Positions 26,733 to 35,697 of a DNA stretch of 64,000 nucleotides are shown in pieces. This DNA comes from Streptomyces seoulensis. Its GTDB lineage: Bacteria; Actinomycetota; Actinomycetes; Streptomycetales; Streptomycetaceae. The DNA lies in NCBI RefSeq assembly GCF_022846655.1, contig NZ_AP025667.1:4253001-4317000 (forward strand), given 5' to 3'. Every line of letters starts with the position of its first letter. Position 1 is the stretch's first letter. The notes beneath the pieces are model-generated. The model ran no database searches. It was not told the origin of the DNA and saw only the letters and a list, made by a program, of their open reading frames with translations. Made by a program: the position numbers and the translations under genes.

Positions 26733-27736
26733 CACGCCTCCACCGGCCGGGGCAGGGCCAGCAGATCGCTGTGGTGCACCACGACCTCCAGCTCCCCCGC
26801 CTCGCACGCGGCCAGCCGGTCGCGCAGATAGCCTTCGGCCCGCGTCCGCAGCGCGGGCCGCTCCTCCACGGCGGCGCCGACCCAGCCCCGCAGCCACTGC
26901 GCGGTCAGCGCGGACTGCTCCGGGCCGAGCCGCCACGGGCTGGGGTTGACCCGTACGGTCGCGCCGTGCGCGGCGAACGCCTCGCCGGCCGCGGAGACGG
27001 CGTCCGGGCCGAGCAGGCCGCCCCGGCGCTGGTGGGCGTTGAACGCCTCGGCCAGGTCGGCGTCCAGCGGGTCGGCGGAGGCGAACTCGACGCGTCCGGC
27101 GACGGACAGGGTGAGCAGGGCGGGGCTGCCCGCGCCCGCGCAGGCGGCGGCCAGCGTCTCCACCTCGGCGCGGGTGAGGACGTCCAGCAGCGCGGACGCC
27201 GTCACCAGCGAGGCGCCGCTCAGCGCGTCCGGGGTGAGCCGGGCGACGTCACCGCGCCGGGTCTCGACGGTGACCCGGCTGCCGTCGGCGGCGACGCGCG
27301 GGGAGGCGACGGCCGCGAAGTGCAGCAGGTACGGGTCGCGGTCGTGCAGCACCCAGTGCTGGGCGCCGTCCAGCCGGGCCGCCAGCCAGCGGCCCATGGA
27401 GCCGGTGCCGCAGCCGAGGTCGTGGATCACGGCCCCGCCCTCCTTGGGCGGGAGTTCGGCGAGCCGCTTGGCCAGCGGTTCCAGCAGGCCGAGGGCCCGC
27501 GCGTCCGCGTCGGCCGGTTCCCTGAGCTGGAGCCACTCGGGCGCGTAGCGGGGCGCCTCATCGGGCTCCCCCTCCCGCAGCCGTACGGTGGCCCGCTCGC
27601 CGGGGCGGCCGACGGGTCCGGCACCGGCGATGACGTCGGCCGTGCCGGTGTGCTCGGTGCCGTCGCTCACCCGGTGCTCCTCCTGTGCGGCTGTGTGCGC
27701 GCCGCCCTGCTGGGTCAGCGTCGTCGGGTCGGTCAT
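26732..27736 (-). CDS. Class I SAM-dependent methyltransferase
   Basis: A 334-residue protein with the SAM motif VIHDLGCGTGSMGRWL, the acidic second-strand end VLHDRDPYLL and a third motif DVLTRAEVETLAAAC. An N-terminal stretch of about 70 residues rich in Thr, Gln and Gly precedes the fold. Its ATG overlaps the glycosyltransferase stop (ATGA) and its stop overlaps the membrane-protein start. In this cluster it may methylate a sugar or the pyrimidine/pterin moiety; the substrate is unknown. Confidence 0.9.
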   Translation of the reverse strand: MTDPTTLTQQGGAHTAAQEEHRVSDGTEHTGTADVIAGAGPVGRPGERATVRLREGEPDEAPRYAPEWLQLREPADADARALGLLEPLAKRLAELPPKEGGAVIHDLGCGTGSMGRWLAARLDGAQHWVLHDRDPYLLHFAAVASPRVAADGSRVTVETRRGDVARLTPDALSGASLVTASALLDVLTRAEVETLAAACAGAGSPALLTLSVAGRVEFASADPLDADLAEAFNAHQRRGGLLGPDAVSAAGEAFAAHGATVRVNPSPWRLGPEQSALTAQWLRGWVGAAVEERPALRTRAEGYLRDRLAACEAGELEVVVHHSDLLALPRPVEA

Positions 27737-28914
27737 GCGGCCCTCCTGGGGGCGCCGGGGAGCCTGCCGATGACCCCGGCGAGGCTGCGGGCGGTGGCGG
27801 CCCAGCCGCCGAGCGCGCTGCGCCGGCCGCGCGCGGCGGCCTTGAGGCGGCGGCGCACATCGGGCTCGCCGAACCAGCCGCGCAGTTCGGCGGCGATGGC
27901 GGCGGGGTCCTCCGGGGGTACGAGGATGCCGGGCACGCCGCCGTCGGGGGCGCGGCCGACCGCCTCGGGCAGCCCGCCCACGTCGCTGGCGATGACCGGG
28001 ATGCCCCGGGCGAGGGCCTCGGTGACGGCCATGCCGTAGGTCTCGGCGTAGGAGGTGAGCACCATGAGGTCGGCGGCGGCGTAGCTGGCGTCGAGGTCGG
28101 CGCCGGTGCGGGGGCCGGTCAGGTGCAGCCGGTCGGTCAGGCCGTGCCGCTCGATCTGGTCGCGCAGCATGGCGACGTACTCCGGGTCGGTGCCGAGGCC
28201 GCCGACCAGCGAGCAGGTCCAGGGCAGGTCCCGTACGGCGGCCAGGGCCTCGACCAGGCGGTGCTGGCCCTTGCGCGGGGTGACGGCGGCGACGCACACC
28301 AGGTGGGAGATGCCGTCGGTGCCGGGCGCCAGCGGCGCGATGTCGGCGCCGGGGGCGGCGAGGTGGACCCGGTCGGGGGCGAGGCCGTGGTGCGAGACCA
28401 GCCGGCGTACGGCCCAGTCGCTGGTGGCGATGGTGGCGGGCACCGCGCGCAGCACGGCGCGCTCGCGGGCGTCGAGGTCGGCGGCCACGGCCGGGTCGAG
28501 CCCGGTCTCGTCGCCGAGCGGCAGGTGGACGAGGACGGCGATCCGGAGCCGCTCGGCCTCGGGCACGACGATCTCGGGCACGCCGCAGGCGACCAGGCCG
28601 TCCAGCAGGACCACCGTGTCGTCCGGCATCTGGGCGAGGGTGCGGGCGAGCGACTCACGGGCGTCGGCGTCGGGGTCCGGCCAGGCGCCGGGGGCGGCGT
28701 GCCGTACGACCTGCCAGCCGAAGCCGGGCAGGTCGAGGCAGACCCGGCGGTCGTAGGCGTTGCCGCCGCTGGGCGCGGCCGGGTCGTCGACGCCGCCGGG
28801 CATGACGAAGTGCACGGTGCGCAGCGACATGGGGATGATCCCGAAGTTCTCGGTGGCGAGGGGCTGTGCGGGCACGTAGGCGAGACGGGCCCGGTCCACG
28901 GTCAGGTCGGTCAC
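27733..28914 (-). CDS. Glycosyltransferase family 4 (GT-B fold)
   Basis: A 393-residue glycosyltransferase. The C-terminal Rossmann half shows [19 protein letters not shown], the donor-binding region [20 protein letters not shown] and [12 protein letters not shown], the EX7E-type motif of GT4. It probably adds a sugar from an NDP-sugar to an intermediate of the cluster. It starts with GTG overlapping the PTPS stop (GTGA) and is coupled to the methyltransferase. Confidence 0.92.
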   Translation of the reverse strand: MTDLTVDRARLAYVPAQPLATENFGIIPMSLRTVHFVMPGGVDDPAAPSGGNAYDRRVCLDLPGFGWQVVRHAAPGAWPDPDADARESLARTLAQMPDDTVVLLDGLVACGVPEIVVPEAERLRIAVLVHLPLGDETGLDPAVAADLDARERAVLRAVPATIATSDWAVRRLVSHHGLAPDRVHLAAPGADIAPLAPGTDGISHLVCVAAVTPRKGQHRLVEALAAVRDLPWTCSLVGGLGTDPEYVAMLRDQIERHGLTDRLHLTGPRTGADLDASYAAADLMVLTSYAETYGMAVTEALARGIPVIASDVGGLPEAVGRAPDGGVPGILVPPEDPAAIAAELRGWFGEPDVRRRLKAAARGRRSALGGWAATARSLAGVIGRLPGAPRRAA

Positions 28915-29309
28915 AGGTCACGCTCGTAACTCGCCCAGGCGATGTGGGACTCGTGCAGGGTCACCGAGATGGCGGCCAGGCCCTTCGCGCCCTCGCCGAG
29001 GGCGCCCTTGTGGACGCGTTCGGCGAGGCGGTCGGCGACGACCTTGGCCAGGAACTCGGTGGAGGTGTTGACCCCGGCGAACTCGGGCTGCTCGTCGAGG
29101 TTGCGGTAGTTCAGCTCGGCGGTGATCTCGCCGAGCTCCCGCGTGGCCAGGCCGATGTCGACCACGATGTTGTCCTCGTCCAACTGCTCACGGCGGAAGG
29201 TGGCGTCCACCAGGAACGTGGCGCCGTGCAGGCGCTGCGCGGGTCCGAACACGTCGCCGCGGAAGCTGTGGGCGATCATGATGTGATCGCGGACGGTGAT
29301 GCTGAACAA
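28911..29309 (-). CDS. 6-pyruvoyl-tetrahydropterin synthase/QueD-fold protein lacking catalytic residues
   Basis: A 132-residue T-fold protein. The frame of PTPS/QueD is clear: IMIAHSF (first zinc His), RLHGATF and [14 protein letters not shown] (conserved Glu). Against E. coli QueD, three features are lost. The catalytic Cys is Ala, the HGH zinc pair is HGA so one zinc ligand is missing, and the LDHH catalytic motif is LNYR. It should therefore not perform the usual triphosphate elimination. It may use another chemistry or act as a binding protein. It lies in the operon with the glycosyltransferase and near the variant ribA, which supports a pyrimidine/pterin substrate. Confidence 0.88.
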   Translation of the reverse strand: MFSITVRDHIMIAHSFRGDVFGPAQRLHGATFLVDATFRREQLDEDNIVVDIGLATRELGEITAELNYRNLDEQPEFAGVNTSTEFLAKVVADRLAERVHKGALGEGAKGLAAISVTLHESHIAWASYERDL

Positions 29310-29423
29310 CGGACGACCCTCCAGGTGCGGCGCGTCTGGTCCCCCGAGGTTCCTGCCGGGGGTTGACGAGTAGTACGGCTCCTCGCTTCCCCGTGTTCAG
29401 CCCTCTCTCACTCTTTTCTCAGG

Positions 29424-30407
29424 TCAGGCCGGGTCGGGGTACCTGATGCGGTGGCACAGGGCGGGGATCTCGCCGCTCGTCAGGCGGGGCATCAGCTCGG
29501 GGAGTTCGCCGAATTCGCTCTCGCCGGTGATGAGCGCGTCCAGCGCCGGATCGGCCAGCAGGTCCAGGGCGAGCGTCATCCGTTCGGCGTAACCGCGGCC
29601 GGGCCGGGCGGCCGGGGAGACGGTGCCGACCTGGCTGCCGCGGAGGGTGAGCCGGCGGGAGTGGAACGCCTCGCCCAGCGGCAGGGAGACGCGCCGGTCG
29701 CCGTACCAGCTCAGCTCGACGACGGTGCCCTCGGGGGCGAGCAGTTCCAGGGCGCGGGTGAGTCCCTGTTCGGTGGCGCTGGCGTGGACGACGAGGTCGC
29801 GCTCGCCGGTGGCCTCGTCGGGCGTGGCGAAGTCGACGCCGAGGGCCTTGGCGGTCTCGGCGCGTGCCGGGTCGGCGTCCACGAGCTGGAGCCGGACGCC
29901 GGGGAAGCGGGCGAGCAGCGCGGCGACCGAGCAGCCGATCATGCCGCCGCCGACCACGCTGATCCGGTCCCCGATCTGCGGGGCCGCGTCCCACAGGGCG
30001 TTCACGGCGGTCTCGACGGTCCCGGCGAGCACGGCACGCGCGGCGGGCACCTGTTCGGGTACGACGGTCACGGCGCTCACCGGAACGACGTAACGGGTCT
30101 GGTGCGGATGGAGGCAGAAGACCGTTCGGCCGATCAGCGCATCGGGCCCCCGCTCGACGACGCCGACGCTGAGATAGCCGTACTTCACGGGGGCGGGGAA
30201 GTCGCCCTCCTGGAACGGCGCCCGCATCACGCGGTGTTGGCTCGCCGGAACGCCACCGCGGAACACCAGGGTCTCGGTGCCCCGGCTGACCCCGGAGTAC
30301 AGGGCGCGCACCAGCACCTCGTCCTCGCCGGGCTCCGGAAGGGTGACGTCGCGCAGCTCGCCGTGGCCGGGCGAGCTCAGCCAGAACGCGCGGGCGGCGG
30401 GGTTCAT
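29424..30407 (-). CDS. MDR-superfamily (zinc-type alcohol dehydrogenase-like) oxidoreductase
   Basis: A 327-residue medium-chain dehydrogenase with the cofactor loop VVGGGMIGCSVAALL. The zinc ligands of alcohol dehydrogenases are not seen: the CGSD region is YSGVSRGTETL and the GHE region is YGYLSVGVV, as in the BchC-like zinc-independent branch. There are two ATG codons. AGGAGG (30414-30419) sits directly before the first and six bases before the second, so 30407 is the likely start. It heads the operon running to the flippase-like gene, with 114 bases before the PTPS gene. Confidence 0.88.
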   Translation of the reverse strand: MNPAARAFWLSSPGHGELRDVTLPEPGEDEVLVRALYSGVSRGTETLVFRGGVPASQHRVMRAPFQEGDFPAPVKYGYLSVGVVERGPDALIGRTVFCLHPHQTRYVVPVSAVTVVPEQVPAARAVLAGTVETAVNALWDAAPQIGDRISVVGGGMIGCSVAALLARFPGVRLQLVDADPARAETAKALGVDFATPDEATGERDLVVHASATEQGLTRALELLAPEGTVVELSWYGDRRVSLPLGEAFHSRRLTLRGSQVGTVSPAARPGRGYAERMTLALDLLADPALDALITGESEFGELPELMPRLTSGEIPALCHRIRYPDPA

Positions 30408-30514
30408 CGGCATCCTCCTGAACGATCGGGAACTTGCTCACGTACCGAGAAGGGCACAGGCCGCGCACAGTACGCGGCCTTGATCGACTCTGTCACTCGG
30501 CCGGAGGATGCGCG

Positions 30515-31309
30515 GTGGCCCTGAACAACACGTATGACGCAAGGCTTCAGCAGGAGACCGCTGTGGGAGCGGGCGTACAGATCCTGCTGCTGGCCCTGCT
30601 CGGCACGGCCATCGGCTTGGGGGTGGCCGGCTGGCTCTCGGGGCTCGCCTTCGCGTTCGCCACCTGGGCGGTGCTCTCGCGCGCCCTGCACCGCTCCGCG
30701 CTGCGCTCCTTCGGCCCGGCGAACCGGGTCACCCTCGGCCGGGCCACCCTGGTCGGCGGGGTCACCGCGCTGGTCGCGGACTCCTTCGAGAGCGCCCCGC
30801 CGGTGACCCTGCTGGTCGGCCTGACGGCCGTCGCCCTCCTCCTGGACGGCGTGGACGGCAAGGTCGCCCGCCGCACCGGCACCTCCAGCGCGCTGGGCGC
30901 CCGCTTCGACATGGAGGTGGACGCGTTCCTGATCCTCGTCCTGAGCGTGTACGTGTCCACCCGGCTCGGCCCCTGGGTCCTCCTGATCGGCGCGATGCGC
31001 TACGCCTTCGTGGCCGCCGCCCGCTTCGCCCCCTGGCTCAACGCCCCCCTCCCCCCGTCCTTCGCCCGCAAGACGGTCGCCGCCCTCCAGGGCATAGCCC
31101 TCCTGATAGCCGGCTCCTCCCTCCTCCCCCACCCGGCGGAACTCGGCGTGGTCCTGCTGGCGCTGGGGTCGCTGGTGTGGTCGTTCGGGCGGGATGTGAT
31201 GTGGCTGTGGCGGCACGGGCGGATCGGCGCCACCGAGGTGGCGGTGGACCCGAGTTCGGCCCCCGCAGAGAAGGGGCAGGCGAAAGTGCTGGAGCTGGTA
31301 TCCCCTTGA
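30515..31309 (+). CDS. CDP-alcohol phosphatidyltransferase family protein
   Basis: A 264-residue membrane enzyme with about six helices. The full CDP-alcohol motif is present: DGVDGKVARR, then G and D/D in LGARFDMEVD (D-x2-DG-x2-AR-x8-G-x3-D-x3-D). Such enzymes transfer a phospho-alcohol group from a CDP-activated donor to an acceptor. GTG 30515 follows CGGAGG at 7 bases. It is divergent from the oxidoreductase and probably co-regulated, and could attach the cluster product to a lipid or polyol phosphate (inference). Confidence 0.9.
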   Translation: MALNNTYDARLQQETAVGAGVQILLLALLGTAIGLGVAGWLSGLAFAFATWAVLSRALHRSALRSFGPANRVTLGRATLVGGVTALVADSFESAPPVTLLVGLTAVALLLDGVDGKVARRTGTSSALGARFDMEVDAFLILVLSVYVSTRLGPWVLLIGAMRYAFVAAARFAPWLNAPLPPSFARKTVAALQGIALLIAGSSLLPHPAELGVVLLALGSLVWSFGRDVMWLWRHGRIGATEVAVDPSSAPAEKGQAKVLELVSP

Positions 31310-31404
31310 GGGGGTTGAATGCCAAGGACGTCCGTTCCCTAGCGCTAGCGAGCTCGGTCCTCGGCCTCACAGCCAAGCGAAAAGCCAGATCCAGTTGGAT
31401 CCGC

Positions 31405-32098
31405 TCAGGACAGCAGACGTGCGGGCTCAGCCAGGACGGAGCGAGCACCCTGAAAGTCCGCCAGCCGAGCTGCAACCGTCGCGACCCCCAGGCGTTCGGG
31501 GAGAGCGGCTGAAAACTTCAGTCCCCGTACTGCCCGGCGGTCCACGTCGGGAAGCACCAGGTTTTCACCTACACTCTCGCGAGCCGCGTGCCAGTCGGCC
31601 GGAGTGACGTCTTCGCGTAGGCGCACCCAGCAGTCCGTCGGGCGTTGCACAGGATCAGCGACCGACTGGAGAGTTGCACCAAGGGTAGGTAGCGTTGGCT
31701 CGGTGGCCGGCCCAGGTCCACCAGCGGACATCGCTGCCCACGCGAGTGATCAAAGCTCCGCCCGGATGCACCGTTCCGGGGGCGTCGCTCTCGCGTTGCT
31801 CGGCCAGGCTCGCCTCCGCCCGACGAGTGAGTGACACAAGCGGGTTCTCACCCAACAACACCTGGCGCATCGCGCGCGTGAGGGCATAAGACAACCCACC
31901 GATGCCGCCGTTCATCCATTTGGCAATCCCCCCTCCGTCCGCGGGTTCGACGAAGGCGCGCTTGCGCAGCCAGTCGATGCAGGTGACCTGCCAGCTACGC
32001 CCGCCGAGCAACAACCGCCGCGGTCCCGGGCGTTCCTCGGTGAGCACGCTCGGGTCGGTACGACCGATCTCGGCGCGGCCGGACCCGAGCGGGTCCTG
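31405..32098 (-). pseudogene. C-terminal remnant of an Lhr-like DEAD/DEAH-box helicase
   Basis: Two reading frames together spell the C-terminal part of a large Lhr-type helicase. The upstream frame gives LLLGGRSWQVTCIDWLRKR and FVEPADGGGIAKWM, then VRWWTWAGHRANAT. The next frame continues LGATLQS through CWVRLREDVTPADWHAARES to LKFSAALPERLGVATVAARL. They are joined by removing one copy of a TACC-TACC tandem repeat (near 31686-31693), so a 4-bp duplication is the frameshift. An in-frame stop lies at 32099-32101, and no helicase motor domains are found upstream. This is a dead fragment. Confidence 0.7.
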
Positions 32099-32110
32099 TC
32101 AGCGGACGGT

Positions 32111-33100
32111 TCAAGGGCGGTGGAAGACCTCTAGTGGGCCGTAAGCAGTCGGCTTACTGTCGGCCAGCTCAGGGTGGTTGCCCACGCGGTCCCGGAGGAT
32201 GCCGACGGTGTCGGGCCACACGGTGAAGTGCCCCCCGTCGCCGACGAGGATGCGGTCCCAGCCCTGGGAAGCGGAAACGCCGGCTCGGTCGATGACGAAC
32301 CCGCGGCAGTCGGCCGCATCCTGATCGAGCGTGCGCACCAGTGCCGCGACCGCCTCCTCGCGGTCGGACACGGGGACGTCGGTGAGGCGCAGCGTGATGC
32401 TCTGCGTCGTCTCGTCCGTGCGTCGCACGATGCCGGTCAGGGACTGGTCGTAGCCCTTCCAGCAGGTGAACTCGGCCTTCGAGTATCGATCGTCGGCCAA
32501 GGCGGCGGCCAGGGCTGCGCCATCACCCATCAGCGGCTCACGGTTTCCGACCGGCGTCTCACGGAATCCGAAGAGGGCATTGGTCAGCGGGTGCACGGCG
32601 GAGAGCCCGGCGGTCTCCAGATGCGTGAGAAGCTGATGGGCGCGCGCGCTGTCCAGTTTCGGCACGTACCAGGTGAAGAAGCCCGCAGCCTTGGACGGGG
32701 CCACGGCGGGGGCGTGGTCCGGGAACTCCTCCTGGAAAATGTGCCTGGCCCGTTCGTCGGGCACGACAGGGACCGTGTAGTGGTTGGCCCGGACGTGGTT
32801 CAGGAATTCCTGCGGCAGGGCAGCGTGGTGACGACGTACGTAGTACGTGAGATCGACGGGCCAGAGCCAGGTGCCATCCGTCATCAGGGATCCGGAGCCC
32901 ACGATCCACTCTTCGCCGGTGAGGACATCGCGCTCGGCGCCCATCGTGGAGTAGATCTCCAGGGCCGATTCCAGGTAGGCGAGGACACGGTCCTCGTCCC
33001 AGGGCCCACTGTCCTGTACGGCATCTCGCAGCGACGGCGCATCGTCTGCCGTGGTGGCCCGACCGCCGATCTCCCGATAGAAGCCCGCTCGCTTGATCAT
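32111..33100 (-). CDS. Hypothetical protein downstream of the WXG100-like toxin (candidate immunity protein)
   Basis: A 329-residue soluble protein with no signal peptide or membrane segment. ATG 33100 lies five bases after CAGGAG; a GTG two codons upstream lies inside that site. Recognisable patches are WIVGSGSLMTDGTWLWPVD and, near the end, RILVGDGGHFTVWPD, but no family is recognised. It begins 21 bases after the toxin-like gene and is co-directional, which is the usual place of an immunity gene. It is larger than most immunity proteins, so a second effector or a regulator is possible. Confidence 0.75.
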   Translation of the reverse strand: MIKRAGFYREIGGRATTADDAPSLRDAVQDSGPWDEDRVLAYLESALEIYSTMGAERDVLTGEEWIVGSGSLMTDGTWLWPVDLTYYVRRHHAALPQEFLNHVRANHYTVPVVPDERARHIFQEEFPDHAPAVAPSKAAGFFTWYVPKLDSARAHQLLTHLETAGLSAVHPLTNALFGFRETPVGNREPLMGDGAALAAALADDRYSKAEFTCWKGYDQSLTGIVRRTDETTQSITLRLTDVPVSDREEAVAALVRTLDQDAADCRGFVIDRAGVSASQGWDRILVGDGGHFTVWPDTVGILRDRVGNHPELADSKPTAYGPLEVFHRP

Positions 33101-33121
33101 TTCCACTCCTGTGAGCCTGCC

Positions 33122-34414
33122 CTAGTGGGCCATGGGCAGGTAGGTGCGCCAGTAGCCATTGTTGCCGATGGTGGGGGTCTGGTTGAGGCCGAGCTGGGCG
33201 GACGTGCCCACAATGCTCGTGGGTGCCGTCACGGGCACACCGAGCTCGTTGGCGACGGACTGCGCGAGGGGCAGCTCGGGCGGTCTCGCGTCGGCGCCGG
33301 AGCGGCAGGAGATGAGGCGCACCGGTTCACCGTGGTAGTCGGGGTTGCTGCGGATCGCGTCCGCGATGTGGTTGGGATGCACTTCGAAGTCCGTAAGGGT
33401 CTTCCCCGCGGCGTTGACTCGGCCGGGGACGAAAACCCCCTCGTCCGTGCCATGGACGACCACGTCGTGTACGCCGGGGACACGGGCGACCCGCTGCAGG
33501 TTGCTCAGGGTGCGCTCGTCGTAACCCACCGTCGTGGTGTTCTTCCCGAAGTAGACCGGGTCGCCCGAGACCAACTCGTAGTCGCCGGCTCGCGCCGGAG
33601 GAGCGGGAATCTTCGAGTCGGGGGACTGGATCAGCTTCCACGTACGGGACTTGCCCATCTCGTCGAGGGCCGCGCTGTTCAGCCGGAAGCCGTTGAACAG
33701 GCCCTCCATTGCACCGTTCTCGGCGACGATTCGGGCTGTGCTCCCACCTGCTCCGAACGCGCCGCCTAACTCCATGCCGTAGCGGGCGGAGTCGCTCACC
33801 TCGTCGAGGCTGAAGCCCTTGCTCTCGCCGGTGGCCATGGCGACAGGCTGGGTGACGGCGAGGTCGACGGTGATCGACTCGAGTCCACCGATGGCGGCCG
33901 TGGCCAGGGTGGTCCCGGCGATGGCGGCGATCTCGGTGGTCACTGTCACGCCGAGCGTGGCGGACAGCTCCAGGATCGAGGCGGCGGCGGCTGCCGCGAC
34001 ACCTTCGGAGATGCCGAGCGTGAAGACCGCGAGGGCGGTGCCGGCGACGATGGTGGCGCCGACGATCTCCAGCTCGTGTTCCAGATGCTTGACGGCCTTG
34101 TGGACGACGTCGGCGTACTGGTCGAGGGCCTTGGCCATGTCGCGGGCGCCATCGATCATGTCCTGGAGCCAGCCGTGGCCGTCGTGGTAGTAGCGGCGCC
34201 AGAACGGGTCGTCGAAGGCGGATATCGCCTCGCCCTTGTTGTGCTCGATGATGCCGCGCGCCGACTTGTTCGCGGCGGCCGTCACGTCTTCCAGGTCGTC
34301 CGCGAAGTCCCGCCAGGCTTTGGCCGCGTCGCGCAGACCCCCTTCGTCGGCATCCGGCCACCACATGCCGGTCAGGTCCTGGACGATCTCTTTGGCCTTG
34401 TCGGCCGCGCTCAC
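33122..34414 (-). CDS. WXG100-like polymorphic toxin candidate with a Cys-His C-terminal domain
   Basis: A 430-residue protein. Residues 1-115 form a helical WXG100-like domain (MWWPDADEGGLRDAAKAWRD) of the kind thought to target type VII secretion. Residues 118-200 are hydrophobic, Ala-rich helices that may insert in membrane. Residues 280-430 are a compact domain with strand-H-G (DVVVHG, H321) and strand-C (VRLISC, C370), then LAQSVANELGVPVTAPT. This H/C spacing resembles clan CD peptidases such as the MARTX cysteine protease (inference). GTG 34414 overlaps the stop of the WXG-like gene (GTGA). Confidence 0.8.
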   Translation of the reverse strand: MSAADKAKEIVQDLTGMWWPDADEGGLRDAAKAWRDFADDLEDVTAAANKSARGIIEHNKGEAISAFDDPFWRRYYHDGHGWLQDMIDGARDMAKALDQYADVVHKAVKHLEHELEIVGATIVAGTALAVFTLGISEGVAAAAAASILELSATLGVTVTTEIAAIAGTTLATAAIGGLESITVDLAVTQPVAMATGESKGFSLDEVSDSARYGMELGGAFGAGGSTARIVAENGAMEGLFNGFRLNSAALDEMGKSRTWKLIQSPDSKIPAPPARAGDYELVSGDPVYFGKNTTTVGYDERTLSNLQRVARVPGVHDVVVHGTDEGVFVPGRVNAAGKTLTDFEVHPNHIADAIRSNPDYHGEPVRLISCRSGADARPPELPLAQSVANELGVPVTAPTSIVGTSAQLGLNQTPTIGNNGYWRTYLPMAH

Positions 34415-34773
34415 CGCGCGCTCCCGTGGCCGTCGTGCGGGGCGGTCTGGATCTTGCTGAACATCGAGCGGACCAGCAGTTCGTTGTCGATGTGACTGTC
34501 AGCCATGTCGGTCATGGCCGCTTCGATGCTGGCCAGGCCGAGCGCGAGAATCCCGGCGGCGGTCTCCATCCTCTCGACGTGCGGGCCGTAGGACTCGTGG
34601 AACTTCCGTCCCTGTTCGTCGTCACCCCACGGCGAACCGGCTGCCGCCAGAGCGGTCTTGAGCTTGGTCAGCGCCTTGGCCAGGTCGGAGCTGTGCGTGT
34701 GGAAATGCGGGGCCGTCGCCTTCAGATCGGCGATCTTGATGTCGAGTATCTTGCCCTCGCTGTGGTCGCCCAT
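34411..34773 (-). CDS. WXG100-type small helical protein, partner of the toxin
   Basis: A 120-residue, mostly helical protein. A turn motif SPWGDDEQGRKFHESYGP sits between two helices, as in WXG100/ESX substrates. The N-terminus lacks a signal peptide, as expected for type VII substrates. It is coupled to the toxin gene by GTGA. The pair fits the usual arrangement of a small WXG partner that helps export a larger WXG-domain toxin. No ESX secretion core genes are present here. Confidence 0.82.
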   Translation of the reverse strand: MGDHSEGKILDIKIADLKATAPHFHTHSSDLAKALTKLKTALAAAGSPWGDDEQGRKFHESYGPHVERMETAAGILALGLASIEAAMTDMADSHIDNELLVRSMFSKIQTAPHDGHGSAR

Positions 34774-35016
34774 GGTGTCTTCTGCTCCCCCTGAGTCGGC
34801 TGACCGGCCCGAAGACGGTAGTTCACCGAGCCGGTTTGCTTTCGCGATCCTGACAAAGGGGCGGCAAAGTTCCGATCAAGGTGGGCAAAGGATGCACAGA
34901 TGGCGACCAGTGCAAGGCACGACTCGCCCTGCTGTGTCCCCGTGAGCGCAGCGGACGGAGCGGGGAGCCGTGGCGGTCGCGCCGCGAGCCCATCGCTCTG
35001 ACGCCTGGGCAAGGCG

Positions 35017-35349
35017 CTACTGCTTTCCTGGCACCGCCATCTCCCCAAGGAACGACCAGTCATCCTGCGGAACGCTCACGTTCACGATGCGCGGCGTCTC
35101 GACCAGATGCGGCGGCAGCGTCTGCTGCGCAGCCTTGAAGTGCGCGGACTGCACATGCCTGGCCCCTGCCTCGTCGTCGCGGAAGGCCTCGACCAGGACG
35201 TACTCCGTCGGTTCGTCCACACTGCGCGACCAGTCGAACCACAGACAGCCGGGCTCGGCGCGCGTCTCCCGGGTGAAGTCAGCGGCGATCTCGGGCCAAC
35301 GGTCGGCGTGTTCGGGCCTCACTCGGAACTTCGCGGTGATGAAGATCAT
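35017..35349 (-). CDS. Antibiotic biosynthesis monooxygenase (ABM) domain protein
   Basis: A 110-residue dimeric alpha/beta-barrel-type protein starting MIFITAKFRVRPEHADRW after a GGAAGGAA site. The pattern TRAEPGCLWFDWSRS and HVQSAHFKAA is typical of the ABM (YgiN/quinol monooxygenase-like) family. Members oxidise quinols or polyketides without cofactor, or degrade heme. Nothing in the neighbourhood shows a substrate. Confidence 0.85.
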   Translation of the reverse strand: MIFITAKFRVRPEHADRWPEIAADFTRETRAEPGCLWFDWSRSVDEPTEYVLVEAFRDDEAGARHVQSAHFKAAQQTLPPHLVETPRIVNVSVPQDDWSFLGEMAVPGKQ

Positions 35350-35697
35350 GAGATTCCTTCCCTGATGTCTGTGCGCACTGCATCGGAACAGACGTTGTGT
35401 ATACGGCAATGGCCGGACGGCGAGCCGCCCCACGGGCAGGCGGGCTTCGCTTGCCTGCCTTCCGCGCCATCAGGACTCATGGCGACGCGATCGTACGAGC
35501 TGAGCTCGCCGGTTCCGGCCAGCGGACTCCACGACACCGAACGCGTCGCCGTGGTGGCGGACGGATCGTTACGACCGGAGTACCAGTTTCCCGTTCCCGC
35601 ACGGAAGGACCTTGGCCCACGGCAGGTGCACGAAAACCTCTTCGCTGACCGCCACTCCCTCCTCCCGTGGCACCTTAGGGAGCGTATTCGGTTGTGA
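35350..35697. other. Gene-free stretch between the ABM gene and the transposase remnant
   Basis: Short frames occur on both strands but none has a plausible start, domain or codon pattern. The right part (from about 35680) probably contains the decayed end of the neighbouring insertion sequence. I see no RNA gene or clear hairpin in it. Confidence 0.5.

Noticed and set aside
27685..28929. 414-residue plus-strand frame opposite the glycosyltransferase
   Set aside because: GC-rich antisense shadow; glycosyltransferase and methyltransferase motifs are on the minus strand.
35107..35697. 196-residue plus-strand frame across the ABM gene and the following gap
   Set aside because: The first half is antisense to a recognisable ABM domain and the rest has no start site or domain.
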